Source of the DNA: Gonapodya sp. JEL0774
Taxonomy: Eukaryota > Monoblepharomycota > Monoblepharidomycetes > Monoblepharidales > Gonapodyaceae
Assembly: GCA_027604505.1 (NCBI GenBank)
Contig: JADIIX010000035.1
Location: 1 to 64,000, forward strand
Reading direction: 5' to 3'
Length of the DNA stretch: 64,000 nt
Shown here: positions 46,205-58,786 of the stretch, piece after piece
Layout of the letters: each line of letters begins with the position of its first letter
Position numbering within the stretch: the stretch's first letter is position 1
Notes under the pieces: model-generated
What the model was told of the DNA's origin: nothing
Seen by the model: only the letters and a program-made list of their open reading frames with translations
Database searches by the model: none
Translations under genes and position numbers: made by a program

Positions 46205-48455
46205 CTAGCAGCACTCACACTCAGCAACTCCAACACAACGAAGGACTTTGTCTGTTTTGAAGATACCTTTCTGGATTTCTTCAAGGTTATTGATGGCACA
46301 TAAAAATGAGTAGGCACGATGAGCAAATCGCAGGTTATCGGGCCACTTGAAGTAGTTCTCAAATTTGGCGTGGATCTCCAAAATCTTCATCATATCAGCA
46401 TCACTAAGGCCATTGAGCTGGTCGAACTTGGGAGGGTTGGAACGAAAGTTCAAAACAGCCTAGATACATGCCAAATCATCTGTGATCTCGGAATAAATTG
46501 GGTGTGCAGAGGTACAACTCACTCGTGCAAGCCCCGTAAGTGAAGGATCAAACAGGTTCACTTCCTTCTTGAACACTTCCATTGCAGGTAGGTGCTCACG
46601 GCCTTGTGCTACCTGAAAGTTCAGATGGGGAGGTACTCTCAAAAATGCTAACATTGCGAATAAGCCATTTCCTTTTTGTTACAAGACGGTGAGCTGCGGT
46701 ACTCACTTTCAACCATGGTCCCAAGTGGAACCGAGCCCAATAGGCCATGGACTTTGATGCTCAGGAGCTTGAAACATCCGTCCGAGACTTCATCATCTGA
46801 GAACAGGGCAATGTCACTCAAGACGCTTTCATCCGTTTGGAGGAGCATGTCGATGATGACGTGATCTGCCATTGCCTTCGCTTTATCCCCTGGAGGACCG
46901 TCGAAGTATCTGCCAATAAACTAAGCAGAGTATATGTAGAATGCAAAGTAGGAAGAGAGGGCGGGGTTTTCTCCATCATTGGAACATACGTCACAGTACC
47001 CGAATGAATCCTGGCGAGAGAAAGGTCCCACCATCAGCCATTCACGAAAGCCAAGAATGAGTAAAAGTCAAGGCATCGTGTGAACTTACCCGCTCTCTTC
47101 CAAGAAATTGGCGATTCTCGTCGTGTAAGGACTTGATAACAGTGCCATCCCAGTTATTGATATCCCCAATTATGTTCCAGTTCTCATTTCCGTTTTCTTC
47201 AAGTCGGTACGCCCATCCCTGAGTGCCGATCTTGAGAATAAAGTTCCTCTTGGGAGCGGCAAACACTTTAAGCACCAAGAATACGACATCTTTCTTGGCC
47301 ACCGAGGACGGCTTCTTCACTTGTATTTGGTAGTATTCATCGCCACGATAGCCGTTACCACTGCCCGTTCTATTTTCGCGGTACTTCTTGATTGCTTCTC
47401 GATTTGCATCATCGCGCGAGAACGATGCAAACTCAAGCACCTGCAGCATTGGTGCTCAGTGAATAATCTGAATAACACGGAACCCCCAACAGCGCTCACG
47501 TATTCAAGAAATATCGATGATGGGAGAGTCATGACAGCGATCTGATGGGACAGGAAAATGGAATTATTTTCTCTCCCAAGCAGATTCTCAATATTGAGAC
47601 GTACACGAGAATCAGGAAGGCGATGCTTTTTACCGAGGTTCGATAGAAACACCTCTCGAAGAACTAGGGAGGGAAATATTTGCGCATCGACAAACTGCGC
47701 CGGTGTAGGAACGGAGAAAGTCCCTGTTGGAGTTAACAGGACTACCTCAAATTGACGAGCCACCAGCTGAAGAGAACGAAATAGCTACCAAGAAAGTTTT
47801 TGAACATTTTCAAAGGCTGAGTGCCTCTGAAAAAGTAATTCAAGTTGGGTCTCTGCAACCGCTCTGAGCTTGAAATTAGGGCGGACGTTGCAGAGTCAAA
47901 GTGTTTTGTCTCAAATACAGCGTTTGCCATTAGAATAGGAAGACGTTCCCATGCGCTGTCCAAGTCGCCCCAAGCATTATAAGCGGCGAAAACCGGCACC
48001 ATCTCGGTCCAGAACTCCGCTGCTTGTTCGTTCGCAACTTGCTTGCCATGGCGGTATTGGGCAGGAAAAACTGTGCGAAATAGTCTGTTGCGCTCATCTC
48101 GGGGGATATCAAGCTCTAAATGATGTACGAGGGGGAGCGAGAGTTTCCTGAAGGCAAAGGAACGGTGTCTTCAGAAGAGCACTAATGATCTGTCCCTTAT
48201 AACATGGACAGGTTTAACTCACAAGATCTCCTCAGCCTTGGCGTCAAAAACAAAGTCCTGCGAGACGGGTGTGTAAACAGTATTCAACGCCTGCATCCGA
48301 TCGTAGCTATCCATCAGCTCTTGGCGAATGTTGGCGATTCCTGAGCTGACGTCGGGCGTGACGGATTGGAAAGAGTTCGTCAGAATAGACATTGCTTCCC
48401 CCAAAAGAAGGGCAAACTTTCTCCATAGCGGGCGGCGGGGGTCGTTCTGAGCCAT
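46205..48455 (-). CDS. Unrecognised multi-exon protein
   Basis: Exon 1 is 48455-48223 (start MAQNDPRRPLWRKFALLLGE). Exon 2 starts at 48147 (LSLPLVHHLELDIPRDERNR; FWTEMVPVFAAYNAW). A third exon (FEVVLLTPTGTFSVPTPAQF) ends at 47500. The last five exons, 47440-47090, 47010-46990, 46920-46707, 46647-46523 and 46459-46205, agree in phase and end in TAG. Exon 47010-46990 is a 21-base microexon. The exon 2/3 join near 47840-47780 is unresolved: the best continuation contains an in-frame TAG (47787-47785), so the gene may be disrupted or I may have missed a splice. I recognise no domain; the product looks globular and soluble. Confidence 0.6.
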
Positions 48456-49361
48456 TGGGTTCGATGACTTTTTGGCTTTGGGGCAAGGTCACAGAAAGGG
48501 CCAGAGGAGGCCACCGTGGTGCATAATATTTGTATTACCGCGTTTTATCCATCCGCCCTTGCTTCTGCGTGATTAATTACCCATCTCTGTTTTGTCTTCG
48601 CGGTGGATACGGCGACAAAAACCGGTGGAGGTTCTCTGAAGGTTCAATCCTCACAAATGTCGGGATGTGTCGGGTGAGCAGTTGTGGAGATTCGGCCGCT
48701 TTGTCACAGGAAAGAGTTCTTATCAAGAATTTTCTGTCCTCGACCAAGATCGACACGATATACCGTCTGACACTGAATCTGAGCTCGTTGCCAATCGATC
48801 AGACTCAGAAGTTCAAAAACAGCGCACTGCCCCTATTTGGTCGGTGGGAAGCCTCCACGAGCTCATGTAAGCCGCTTCAGGAATGGTTCTGATGTCGCAT
48901 CGAAACCTGCTTCTGGATCAGTGGGTTGGACGTTTCGCTTTGCAAACATTCTTTGGACCAAGAGGAGCAGGAGGAAAAAACCCAACAGTAAAGAGGCCTG
49001 GGGAAGTCAAGAGGAAGCAAATATAGGCGTAGTCCAAAGACTGACTCGAAGGAAGCTCAAGTCCTTGTGCCTCGACCACCACCAGGAGCCAAACCTAACA
49101 GAAGCCCGTGTGTCGTGGGGAACATGGACATGGACAAATGCAGATGCGATCGATCTAGCATCAAAAATAAGTGGAAGTAGCATTGCATTTCTGGTTCGAA
49201 GAGAACCCCCTCTGTAGTTAAAGACAACTCCAGGGGAACCAAACCGATGACGGATATCAAGTTCTGTTTTCTGTTTGGCAGGAGGGGCACAACATGAATC
49301 GACCTATTTATTCCCTTTCTTTTCCCCTTCATTTTCGCTCATCCACTCTTCCCCCTTCCAA
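48456..49361. other. Intergenic
   Basis: About 900 bases between divergent genes. A long plus frame at 48837-49217 has no motif and is not called. Confidence 0.4.
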
Positions 49362-49925
49362 ATGCCTTCCAACTCGCCCCCTTCCCAACCCCGCTCCCGT
49401 CCCAGACGACTTAAATCCCAAGACTCGCCCATAGCCTCAAATCCATCTCCCGCCCCGACACGGCGATATCGATCTGCCCGGTCGAATGACAATGCGGATC
49501 CCAACGTGGATTCTGTTCATGCTGATGTGTCGCTGCCCCATCGTCCAGGCTGCCACGAAACGACCTCATCCATTCCAGACCGCATCCATTCCCCTCCCCC
49601 ATCTGCGTCCTTTTCCACCTCGTCTCTCTCTTCTCTCGTCCCCAGCGCTCCCTCGACCACTCCCACTCTAACACCGATCCCTCCTCCACTCCCCGACACC
49701 AACACCGACACCGAATCCGCCTCCGTTCTCCGCCCCACACCATATTAGAAAGCCTCGACCTCCAACGCGAAGAATCTCTCGCCCTCTCAGTCATCTTTGG
49801 CCCCGACTTCTCACTCTCCCCCTCCGACGCCTCCACAGGCACCATCCGCGTACCAATTGACTTACCCAACCCCACCATCGCAATGCAGATCGGTCGCTCT
49901 CCCTCCACCTTCACCTCCAACCACG

Positions 49926-50130
49926 CCCCCGCCCCCCCGCGCGCCCCCCCCCCCCCCCCGCCCCGCCCCGCCAAGGGCACCCGGGGGAGCGGNNNNNNNN
50001 NNCCGCATTTTCCGCCCCTTCAACCCCCTCCAACCCCCCCCCCAAACCCCAAATACCCCCCCCCCCCCCCCCCCCGCCCCCCCGGGCGCCCCCCACGCCC
50101 CGCCCCCCCGCGCCCCCCCCCCCCCCCGCA
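49926..50130. repeat. C-rich low-complexity tract around the gap
   Basis: Runs of 8-16 cytosines broken mainly by single G, A or T cover most of these 205 bases, on both sides of the N run. Such sequence is error-prone, and the reading frame through it cannot be trusted. Confidence 0.85.
49993..50002. other. Assembly gap (10 N)
   Basis: Ten unknown bases. The length is probably a placeholder rather than a measured size. Confidence 0.99.
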
Positions 50131-51190
50131 CCTCCCCAACCATCGTCACCGTCATCCACCTTCCCCGATCTCCCCTGCTTCCAGTTCCGCGCCACGTACC
50201 TCTCCCATTCCGGCGTCAACCTTGTCGTCGATGCCAGTTGGCTCGGTAAAGACACGAGGGCCGAGGTAGCCGATAAGGTGGGAAAACTGTGGGAGGAAAC
50301 GAAGGGGTGCCGGTGAGTTGCTGGGAGGGTCGAGCCGAGTGAGCGAGGGCCGCGCGAGCATTTGCGAGCGTCTGAGCAAGCGCCTGCGAGATAGTGCGCG
50401 CTAGCCCCGCGGGGAGAGAGAGAGGGCCATATGGTTCACATGGGTTGGATGGCGCGTAAAGGTCCTACGGACAAGTTGACCCATTGGCTTATGAACCTTG
50501 GTGCGAGAGAGAGAGGGGTCCATATTGGACCAGTTGACCCATATCGGGTCCGAGCGCTTATGAAGAGCGTGTGTGCGGGTTAAGTTTTCCTTGGTGTGCC
50601 GTCCCTCACCCATCACCCCCCCGAGAATGTCTCTTCTTTGTTAGCCGAATACCTCCACACCACCTTCTGTTCGGACCTCGTACTCGTCTCGTACCCTTCT
50701 GACCTCGCTTACCCGCAGCTCACCCTTCCATCTTCCACTTACTCCGCCTTTCCAAAATTGAAACCGCAACCAAACCAAGGGGGACGGGGACGGGGATGAT
50801 GCTGCCACAAACATCAAGAGGGACACGGAGATGGACAGAGATGTCCTCGACCACCTCATCGCCTACGACAAGAAGATGGAACAGGTGGCGTTCGAGGGAA
50901 TGTAGTTTTCGTGTGGAGTGCGCTTTAATGTGGGTTTGTGGGGGTGGGGGTGGTGGAGAGGTGACGGTTGTGATGTGGTGTTGTTATGCTATATCGGACC
51001 AGGGTCGTGCACGTCCTCCCTTCCGGTGCTCTCCCTCCCCCTCTCCCTCTCCACACTCCCGCCATCCTCCCAACCACCAATCCACCCACTCTACTCCACT
51101 CACTCGCACCACCCTCTCTCTGTGCTTGTGTTTCCAGGAACTCCACGAGTTGGCGTGTATAAGGTTCAACTTGTGCAGCCAAGTGTTTTG

Positions 51191-53378
51191 GTACGTTGTG
51201 GGTGGGGGTTGTGAGCGAGCGTGGGGGTGGCGTAGGGGCGGTTGGGGGTTGACAGCGCTCGGTGTTGGTGGGGTAGTCTGGGGTTGAGTGTTCATCAGAC
51301 GACAGGCGAGTCTCTATGCAGATGGACTCTTCGCTTCGCCGAGTCATATTTTCTCCGCAGAATGCCATACTGTAATTCAATATACGTTACATTGGACTTG
51401 ACTGTCTCTGGGGTTTGTGTTCCCTGTTTGTGGCCGGCGAACAAGGTGGATAGTGAATGCAATTGTGGATTTCTGTACTATATCAACACGGACATAAATC
51501 ATAAGAAGCACCAAAATCGCCACTAATACAATGAGACCGTGTGAATGGAGAGCAACAACTTGGCTCTTGATCGTCGTCGGAACACGCTTCCAAGAGCTCG
51601 TGATCTGGCCCCTTGTACATGGGTACGTGGGTACTGGTATCGCGGTAAAAGTGCAGACACTCAAGTCGCTGACCTTGTGTCGACCAGTTTGTTTTGGACC
51701 ACCACAAACTTTGAAAACCCCAGCCTGAATCAATCCAAATTAACCTGAATCAAACTCTTTCTATTCGGACGAATTTTGAAAACCACTTCTGCTGTTTCGC
51801 CTGAGTATGCGTTAAACTGTTTTTACGCGTGGACCCTTTACTGTAAGCATGTTACCAACTAAGGAAGCACCGGACTTCTAAACCGGAATTGCTGGCTTGG
51901 CCGACAGTAGGCTCTGCACAGATTCACAAATACAAAAAATGGACTCATATATAACGCGCTAAAAGGGTCCAGTAGGTTAAATATTTACGCGTGACTTCGA
52001 GCATACGAAATATATGTCAGTACTGAAAGTGCATATATGTATTCCGTTCGAAAGGGAAAGTTTTCCCTTTCCTGTAGTGTCCAGGCGGGAGTGTACAAGG
52101 TGTCTAATCAGACTTGCGACGGAACTTGTCGCCTGCTCTGAACCAAAGTGTCACCTTCGGACTCCTCACTGACCAGAGTGATATCATATGAGCACATACA
52201 GTAGCGAATAGAAACGAAATAAACGTCCTTGCTCGCCCTTCTCACCTGACCAGAGTGTCGACAATCGTGGGGACCCTGGTCAGGTGCTGCGTCAAATGCC
52301 CCTAGCGGGTAAACTGCTTCTACCACTTGGGCCTAGCACTCCTCACGGTACCCCTACGGGGCAACACAAAGGGTTAAAAACCCGGAACAACACCGGCCCG
52401 GCCGGCGTACAAATTGAATTATATTTCCGAACATGTGCGTACCATTGTACCTGCAGTGCGTAGGTAATGTGAAGCTATGATTGTCCGAAGTATCAAAACC
52501 CCGGCTTCCCAAAGTTGGGAGACGACAACCGTGCACGCTAAAATATTTGTTACTGTATAAACCTTGCGGTTCTGCTGACCTATCCCCCCCTGTGGATTTC
52601 GTACGCAGATGTCAACCTCTCTATTGCTACCGATCACTCAAGACGTACTAATGATGTAGTAGTATACCGAGCAAGGCCGATGCCCGAGGTGGGAATCCGC
52701 CTCTGCGGCTTTGCGCACTGCACGGATCACCGGGATCATGGGTTGTGCACATGATCGTGCCCAACACAGCCAAAACTCCCTTCCAAACAGTATCTATTAA
52801 TACAGCACAAGATTGAACATTCGGATCGTGCACGCGGCCGTAGAGAATTACCCACCACACGATCGTCACCACGGGTTCAATTTGCGATCGCCCTCCAGAA
52901 GCGGGCATGGTGAACGGGTTCAATTGACGGCGAGCGGTATTTTGGTGCCGTTGTCATAACATCGCCTCATGCAGATATAAACAGAAGCAATCGTGGATAT
53001 TCGCTCAGTTTTTATTGCCGTGCTCACTATAGCTAGCCGATTTATTTGTGTTGTAAGTTTTGCGAATTGGGATGGAATCAACACCTGGTCTGTGTCCCAG
53101 GCAGAAGTAAAAGAAACTTGAAAACGTGCAAAGATGCTGCAAAGAATCCGCGAGGTTCTAAAATAACTGCGCCAAGCTGGGCTCCACCAGCTCTAGTTTC
53201 GTTGAAAACTACAGCAACTCCGGCTACCCCCAGACACCCCCGACCAAAAACCCAGCGTAGCCGAGCCATCCGCATTCACCATTCTACTCCCTCAGTCTTA
53301 CATCACCGCACGTAACGCTCCCAAAGAGAAAAATTCCAACTGCAACCGCCATCCAGTATTACGGTCCATTCACCGTCC
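51191..53378. other. Gene-poor, AT-richer stretch
   Basis: About 2.2 kb. No frame here carries a family motif. It holds an 11-base inverted repeat (52243-52286). A CCGG-CTTCTAA-CCGG hairpin near 51870 resembles an Arg(TCT) anticodon arm, but no complete tRNA can be folded. Confidence 0.4.
52243..52286. repeat. Perfect 11-base inverted repeat with 22-base loop
   Basis: CACCTGACCAG at 52243-52253 is the reverse complement of CTGGTCAGGTG at 52276-52286. A partial third copy (CTGACCAGAGTG) lies upstream near 52168. It could be a hairpin in RNA or a remnant of a transposon end; no transposase is visible. Confidence 0.6.
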
Positions 53379-54299
53379 TCAATCCTCATCGATGTCTTCA
53401 GCTGTGCCAAGCGAAGTTGCCGAAATAATAGTGTTGATTTCGTTGAGTTCATCGTCGTTGGGGTCGCTAAAAGCTTTAGGAGCTCGCAACGCGCGGTCAA
53501 TGCCAATGGCCATAACAAGATCCTTGCAGCCTCTGCAAACCAGTAGGCAGACGTTTAACAAGCAGGTAAGGAAAGGCGAAAAAGAGCAGGAATGGGAATC
53601 AAGCCCCAGAAGCAGTTCAAGGTACAATGCCTCCAGTACTCACGGTTTCACGTGAAATACAGCCAGAAGGCCCGCCATACTCGCCCGCGCCAGCCAGATC
53701 AAAGTAGCTACCCACGCCGTCCGGCCCTTCCTGGCTGAGCCCTGCGACGATGCACTGGCAGTGTTTGGTTGGTACATCCACAGCGCCATGAGCAAGGCGA
53801 GGACTTCCTCAGAGATGGTGAGGCTGCCGATTTGCAAAATTGGTGTAGATGGGGTTTCGATTGTGTGGCCCGCCAATTGTAAAGTACTTCGTGCTCGGTA
53901 GTTGATTGGAACGAACGAGACATCGAGTCCTTCAAGGAGACTGACGTTTCCGTAGACTCCGTTGACTACGCCTCTCATCCAACGCTTAAACTTCTCTAGG
54001 CCTCGCGGTAGCATGCTCTTGCTTCGAAAAACGATTTGGTTGAGGAGCAGGAAGTTGAGGTTGTTGGGAGCATGCTTGAGGAGAGTTTGCACGCTAAGTT
54101 CAAGAGCATTGCGAAGAACATAATTTTCGAATCCGACAGGACGTTGTACGTATTGTGCGAGTTGAGGGGAGTTGGCCATGGGACTGTGTCCAGCAAGGAC
54201 CTCGCATGCAATTCCGTACGCTTCGACGGTGAGATCCGGGGTGAGCAGGACACGCGGTACCTTTGTAGGTTTCTCTGCAACGAGGGCACCTGTCGCCAT
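53379..54299 (-). CDS. Unrecognised two-exon protein with C-terminal hydrophobic helices
   Basis: Two exons, 54299-53644 and 53532-53379, give 269 residues in one frame, joined by GTGAGT...GCAG. The N-terminal half is hydrophilic to amphipathic (FENYVLRNALELSVQTLLKH). Hydrophobic segments follow at about 165-180 (ISEEVLALLMALWMY) and 195-215 (AWVATLIWLARASMAGLLAVF). The tail is acidic and ends EDIDED. This suggests a membrane-associated protein. I compared it mentally with peroxins such as Pex16 and did not find a convincing match. Confidence 0.65.
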
Positions 54300-57200
54300 T
54301 GCGACGCAAATCTCAATTGAGAGGTCTCAATAACGCTTTACAGAAAATGTAGTACGAACGAGTTCTTCTAGGGACCACAGTTCTTCGCATTTTGCAGTCT
54401 ACCTGAAGCTGCGATCACGGAAACGACGAGGAATCAAGGCGATCGCTTCCTTTTCTCGCCTAAACTCGGTGAGTCTGGACGAAATTCATGACTATCACGC
54501 TGCTTTGCATCGGGGGACCTTGAGATCTCCTTCTCCGTGACTATCTACAGACTGATCAATGATTGCATTCGACAATTACAATTTACGAACGCGACTATTT
54601 TAGTAGCCAGCTCGCTCGCTTAGCAACGTGCTTGGGAGAAATTGCGGCTGGTTGAGCATTCTCTCCAATTCTTTGTAGTGAGTGTGTGTTCTGCAAGAAT
54701 AAGGGGTAGCCGAGGCTGCGACTGGTTGTACGACTGACAGTGCAGTATGTTGCACTTGGTGAAGTGCTTCTGGTTTGTCCGTCGTTATGTTTGGAGTTGT
54801 AGGGGTTCAAACACAAGATGGTAGGTTAGAGGGAAGGACGAAGCAACAGCAAAGGGGCCAACGCAGGGTGAGCGGACCTATGATATGCACCAACGAAAGA
54901 TTGGCAAGGGCTTGATCTGGTTCTACCACTTTGTCTTCCTAAAACGTGGTGCCTAAAACACCCACGCGCGTTTGCCTCCAACCCTGCTTCCTTGTGCCTT
55001 TCTAGTTCCCCATCGCACTCCACCAGCACATAGTCCACGCATTCATCTGCGCGTTGCCTCCTTCTGCCCATCTCCCGCCTCCCTTCCCGTTCCCAACCAC
55101 TCCAGCAAGCCAAATCCACCAACAAAACCAGGTTCCAGCGCCATTTAACTCTTCCTGACGACGCGCTGGACATATTCGGAGGCCATCAACGCCAGCACGG
55201 AGTACAAGCTGGACGAATTTTGCTCGGACAAAGGAGAGAAGCCGAGGTGGGTTCACGATGGAGATGATCCATCACCACACACGTCACCATCGAGTAAAGG
55301 CCTTCCCGCCTCACTCCAACTCACCATCATGGATGTCACAGACTCGATGCCAGTGAACAAGGGGTCGGTGATGTAGGCATTCTGTGGGGCCAGCTTGGGC
55401 GACTAGAAGGGTGGGGTGGGGACGACAGAGAGGGAGACGGAAGGCGGGAGGGGAGGAAAAGGGCAAGTGAGGTAGAGAGGAGTGGGCAAAAACCGAGTAA
55501 GCCGCGCTGGATGCGGAGAAGGTGAGGGGTGGGCTTGTGTTGGGGGAGCCGGACGGATTCCTCCACAATCTTGGCATACTCTCACATGCGTTTCTACTCT
55601 ACCGTTCGTTCTGCGTGATACTTGCAGAATGCAGGCTAGGCGTTGTTTCTTCGCATGTGGGGCTCACTTAGGAGGAGGAGAAGCACACGGATCTGATTCT
55701 GTGAGGGCAGGATTGTCAGACACAACGGACGCATTCGAAACCGACCAGGATGCGCGGTGGGGAGCCAAGATGGTGGCCGAGGACGAACTGAAGATTCGGC
55801 CGAGAAGCTCGAGAAGCTCCAGCTGGGGTTCCTCAATAAGCACAAGTTAAAACTCGTGTTTTGAACCGCTTGACCATTGCTCTTCCGTTGGACCGCAGTC
55901 GCCAAGTGACGCCCCATCCCGCATTACAAACATGAAATGTTGAGTTCGCGCAGTGATGGAAACATGTTCCCTCATGTGTGCGAGAGCAATGGGTATTGAC
56001 GGTTGTAGCGAAGCACCGTTTTGAGAGGATCGCGCGGTGCAAGGTGAGTGAGAGGCGTGGTTCTTTTGAGATGAGCATGGAGCAGAATAGGCTGGGCTGG
56101 GAGTCATTGAAGGAGTTTTGGATCCTCGGTGGCCTATTGATTCTCCCCATCTGTTCCAGGCTATCGTTGCTCCTTCTCACTCCAGGCCCCGTACCTCACC
56201 TGCCCCCTGAGACCTCGCTACTTCTGCGTCCCCTCATTCTTCCGCGCCGGTATGTGGTGTGGAAAGGCGGCCACCGTGGCCACCGTGGCCACGACAGGAA
56301 AGTGGTTAGGAGGGGAAACTGTGCGATGAAGCCGAGCCGCCGGGAAGGATGCGGCGAGGGCAGTACGGTCAAGGCGGGACGTACATAGTGGACAAGGAGC
56401 TGCGTGAAGAGCAGAAGCTTACAGTTGAGGAACGGACAACGATTTGTGAGACTTGGGAGATCGCAGGCGTTGACGCGTGAATAGCAATTCCCAGTTTGTT
56501 CGCCATGGGTTTGGAAATTGGTTGGTTGGAAGAATGCTGGACACCGACACCAACGACGACGACATCGAATTGAACCCACAAAAGACAACGGCGGAACTAA
56601 ACCCTCAGCCCCGGAACCCGAAGAAGCCGCTGAGCTACACGGTGCCCGAGAACTGGATCTAGATGACTTGGACAATCCGAACGACTTAGAGAACATTGAG
56701 ATCAGCACAAATATGAAGAGGCAGCTTTTGGTGCCAGCAAATGGCGATCAGAGGGATTTTATCTTGTCTCTTCTTCATTTGGAGAAGGTTATGAGGATGT
56801 AAGTTGTCTTTCGCAAGGTTCCACGCGGACAGCTCCCCGCATGCGATATCAATCTCACGCTCCTACATGAAAATCATTTTTCGGTCGCTTCATGTAAGCC
56901 TTCGACTGAGACTGAAGTGAAGCGTGGGCAGACTGATGTCCAAAAACTTACTCGTGCCTTCCTCAATGATGCCAATTGCCACCGACCTCACAGCCGAGTT
57001 CTGAAATTCTCTCAAGGAGCCCCCTGAAAAAATTGTTAGGTGAGTTTGTGTTACCTCGAGGCGAATTCGTGGGAATGTCAGTCATCAACGTAGCGTTGAT
57101 TCAATTCAGATTTACCTCAAGCTCAGCACCGCACTCGAAATCCTCACTCAACGGTTGAGATCTATCAATGGCTCAGATGAAGTATAAGATAAGTACAAAA

Positions 57201-58786
57201 CTCAGCTGGAGCACCGAACCTATGTAACTCTGCATCAGTGCCCAGTGGCATTGAGGGATTCTCAGTGGGCCTCGTAAGTAAATAATGGCCTGCCTCTACT
57301 CATTTAATGGAACCGCTGACTGACCGCCTCCCCCTTCTTGCGATGAAAGACGACCCCATGTACGGCCAGCCCCGCCCGGTCGTTTCTGAACTCATCCACC
57401 GCCCGTCGATCTCGCGATTCATGCAGCGCTCGCGAAACGCCGGTGCCCTCCTCGACACTGCTTTCGATTGGATTGAGCGGAACGGGATCGAGGTTCACCC
57501 ACGCGGGCAAGATGGCTTGGCAGGTCATTGCTCTGGGGACGGAAGCGAGGTAGAGGTGCAGGAGGAGGCAAGGCACAAAAAGGAGAGAGAGAGAAGTGAC
57601 ACGGCGAGGAGTAACACGGCGAGGAGTAACAGTGGAGACGAAGAAGACGATGACGTTGCGGCTGAGGAAGACCTCGATCTAAATGGGAGATGCGGCAGTT
57701 AGTCCATAAAACAGGCCAACACCTTGCGAAGGTGAGTTTTGAGTCTTGGGTGAACATCTCCAGGTCTGGAATTTACTCGTTCGTGCTCCCGCTACAGAAT
57801 TTCGCTAAACACCGCCCCAACCATTCCTCTATTCTTTTATCGAATCTTTGATCCTGCGGCCAGGCCACGGAAACCGCGCCGAATAAGAAGGGGACGAGTT
57901 GCCCTTCCCGAGATGAATTCCGTTGGTGAGTGCACGATGCTTTTCATAAGCGGGATCCGAGCAATCATGATAAGATATTATGCGCTCAACCTCAATGATT
58001 CCACCTTTTCAGACTCTCCCGACAGTAAGTAAATTGTTCACCCGTCCAGCGAGATCGAAGTACGTCAAATCTTCCCGTCAGTCTGCCTCACCTATCTCAA
58101 CGGCAACATCCGAGGTTAGAGTCGGACTGCCGCACCCGTGCCAGTACCAGATCCAAAATAAAGTCTATTCGAAAGCTCGAAATTAGGGGAAACAAGATTC
58201 ATGGCCTAACCACCGTACCTTGCGTGGGGACCGTTGTAGGTCGATGCACTCGTGAACCGATCGATGCCAAGAACCGCCAAGGGTTGCCGGAAGACTGCCG
58301 CTCACATGGAAACAGTTTCGGTCGGCCAACTCGAAGTTAGCACCTAGGTGAATGGGGCTCAATTCTCATTTGCCTCGATTGGAAGTTGCGGGGCCGGAAA
58401 GGCGGCCGAGGAAAACCAAGTTGAAGCCAAGTTTTGTGGTTCGACAAGTGGGACTTGGAGGGGTGTTGCCACATTAGCAGCAGAAAGTATACAATGTCTG
58501 TGGTACCCCAAGGGAAGTCTGCGTGTTATGTCGCGGATGGTGAAGGAGCATCTCGTCGCGTAATTTAGTTCTAATCGTCAATCAATACAAACAGCGTTTT
58601 CGAGTCACCTATCCATCAGTCTACAAATTACCATCTGTTCCTCTGGGGAAGCTTTGATGTATCGTTCATACTAATGTATATAAATTTTGTTTTTGTGAGA
58701 TTTGGTGGGGAGAGTTCAGTCTGCTGGCCGGATGACGTCTTTCAGTCATCCACCTGTGCTTCCCCAACCACACATTTTCCAAAGAC
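54300..58786. other. Gene-poor stretch with weak exon candidates
   Basis: About 4.5 kb. The most exon-like pieces are at about 56560-56800 (acidic ELDLDDLDNPNDLENIEIST) and about 57350-57720 (DDPMYGQPRPVVSELIHRPS, then AFDWIERNGIEVH and a repeated TARSN tail), both plus strand with plausible splice sites. I could not link them into a gene or recognise a product. A GGCCACCGT unit is repeated three times near 56273-56297. Confidence 0.35.

Larger units (their letters stand above)
49362..51190 (+). pseudogene. RWD/RING (RNF14-like) E3 ligase gene, incomplete and interrupted by an assembly gap
   Basis: Pieces appear in RNF14 order. An RWD start (ESLDLQREESLALSVIFGPDF) is at about 49748-49812. 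The second half of RWD (YLSHSGVNLVVDASWL; GKLWEETKGC) is at about 50160-50312, ending at a GTGAGT donor. A helix, DHLIAYDKKMEQVAFEGM, ends at about 50904. A RING half-motif, ACIRFNLCSQVF, is at 51136-51189 before GTACGT. In RNF14 this last piece would carry CxH-xx-C ligands; here the His is Gln. No IBR or second RING follows. The Ser/Pro-rich frame from 49362 may be the N-terminus but is in another frame. Whether this is true decay or a bad assembly around the gap is open. Confidence 0.5.

Noticed and set aside
51855-51915. tRNA-Arg(TCT)-like anticodon arm
   Set aside because: The CCGG-CTTCTAA-CCGG hairpin is present but no acceptor, D or T arm and no B box can be paired.
52100-52930. Transposon or retroelement in the AT-richer region
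   Set aside because: No transposase, integrase or reverse transcriptase motif and no long terminal repeats could be found.
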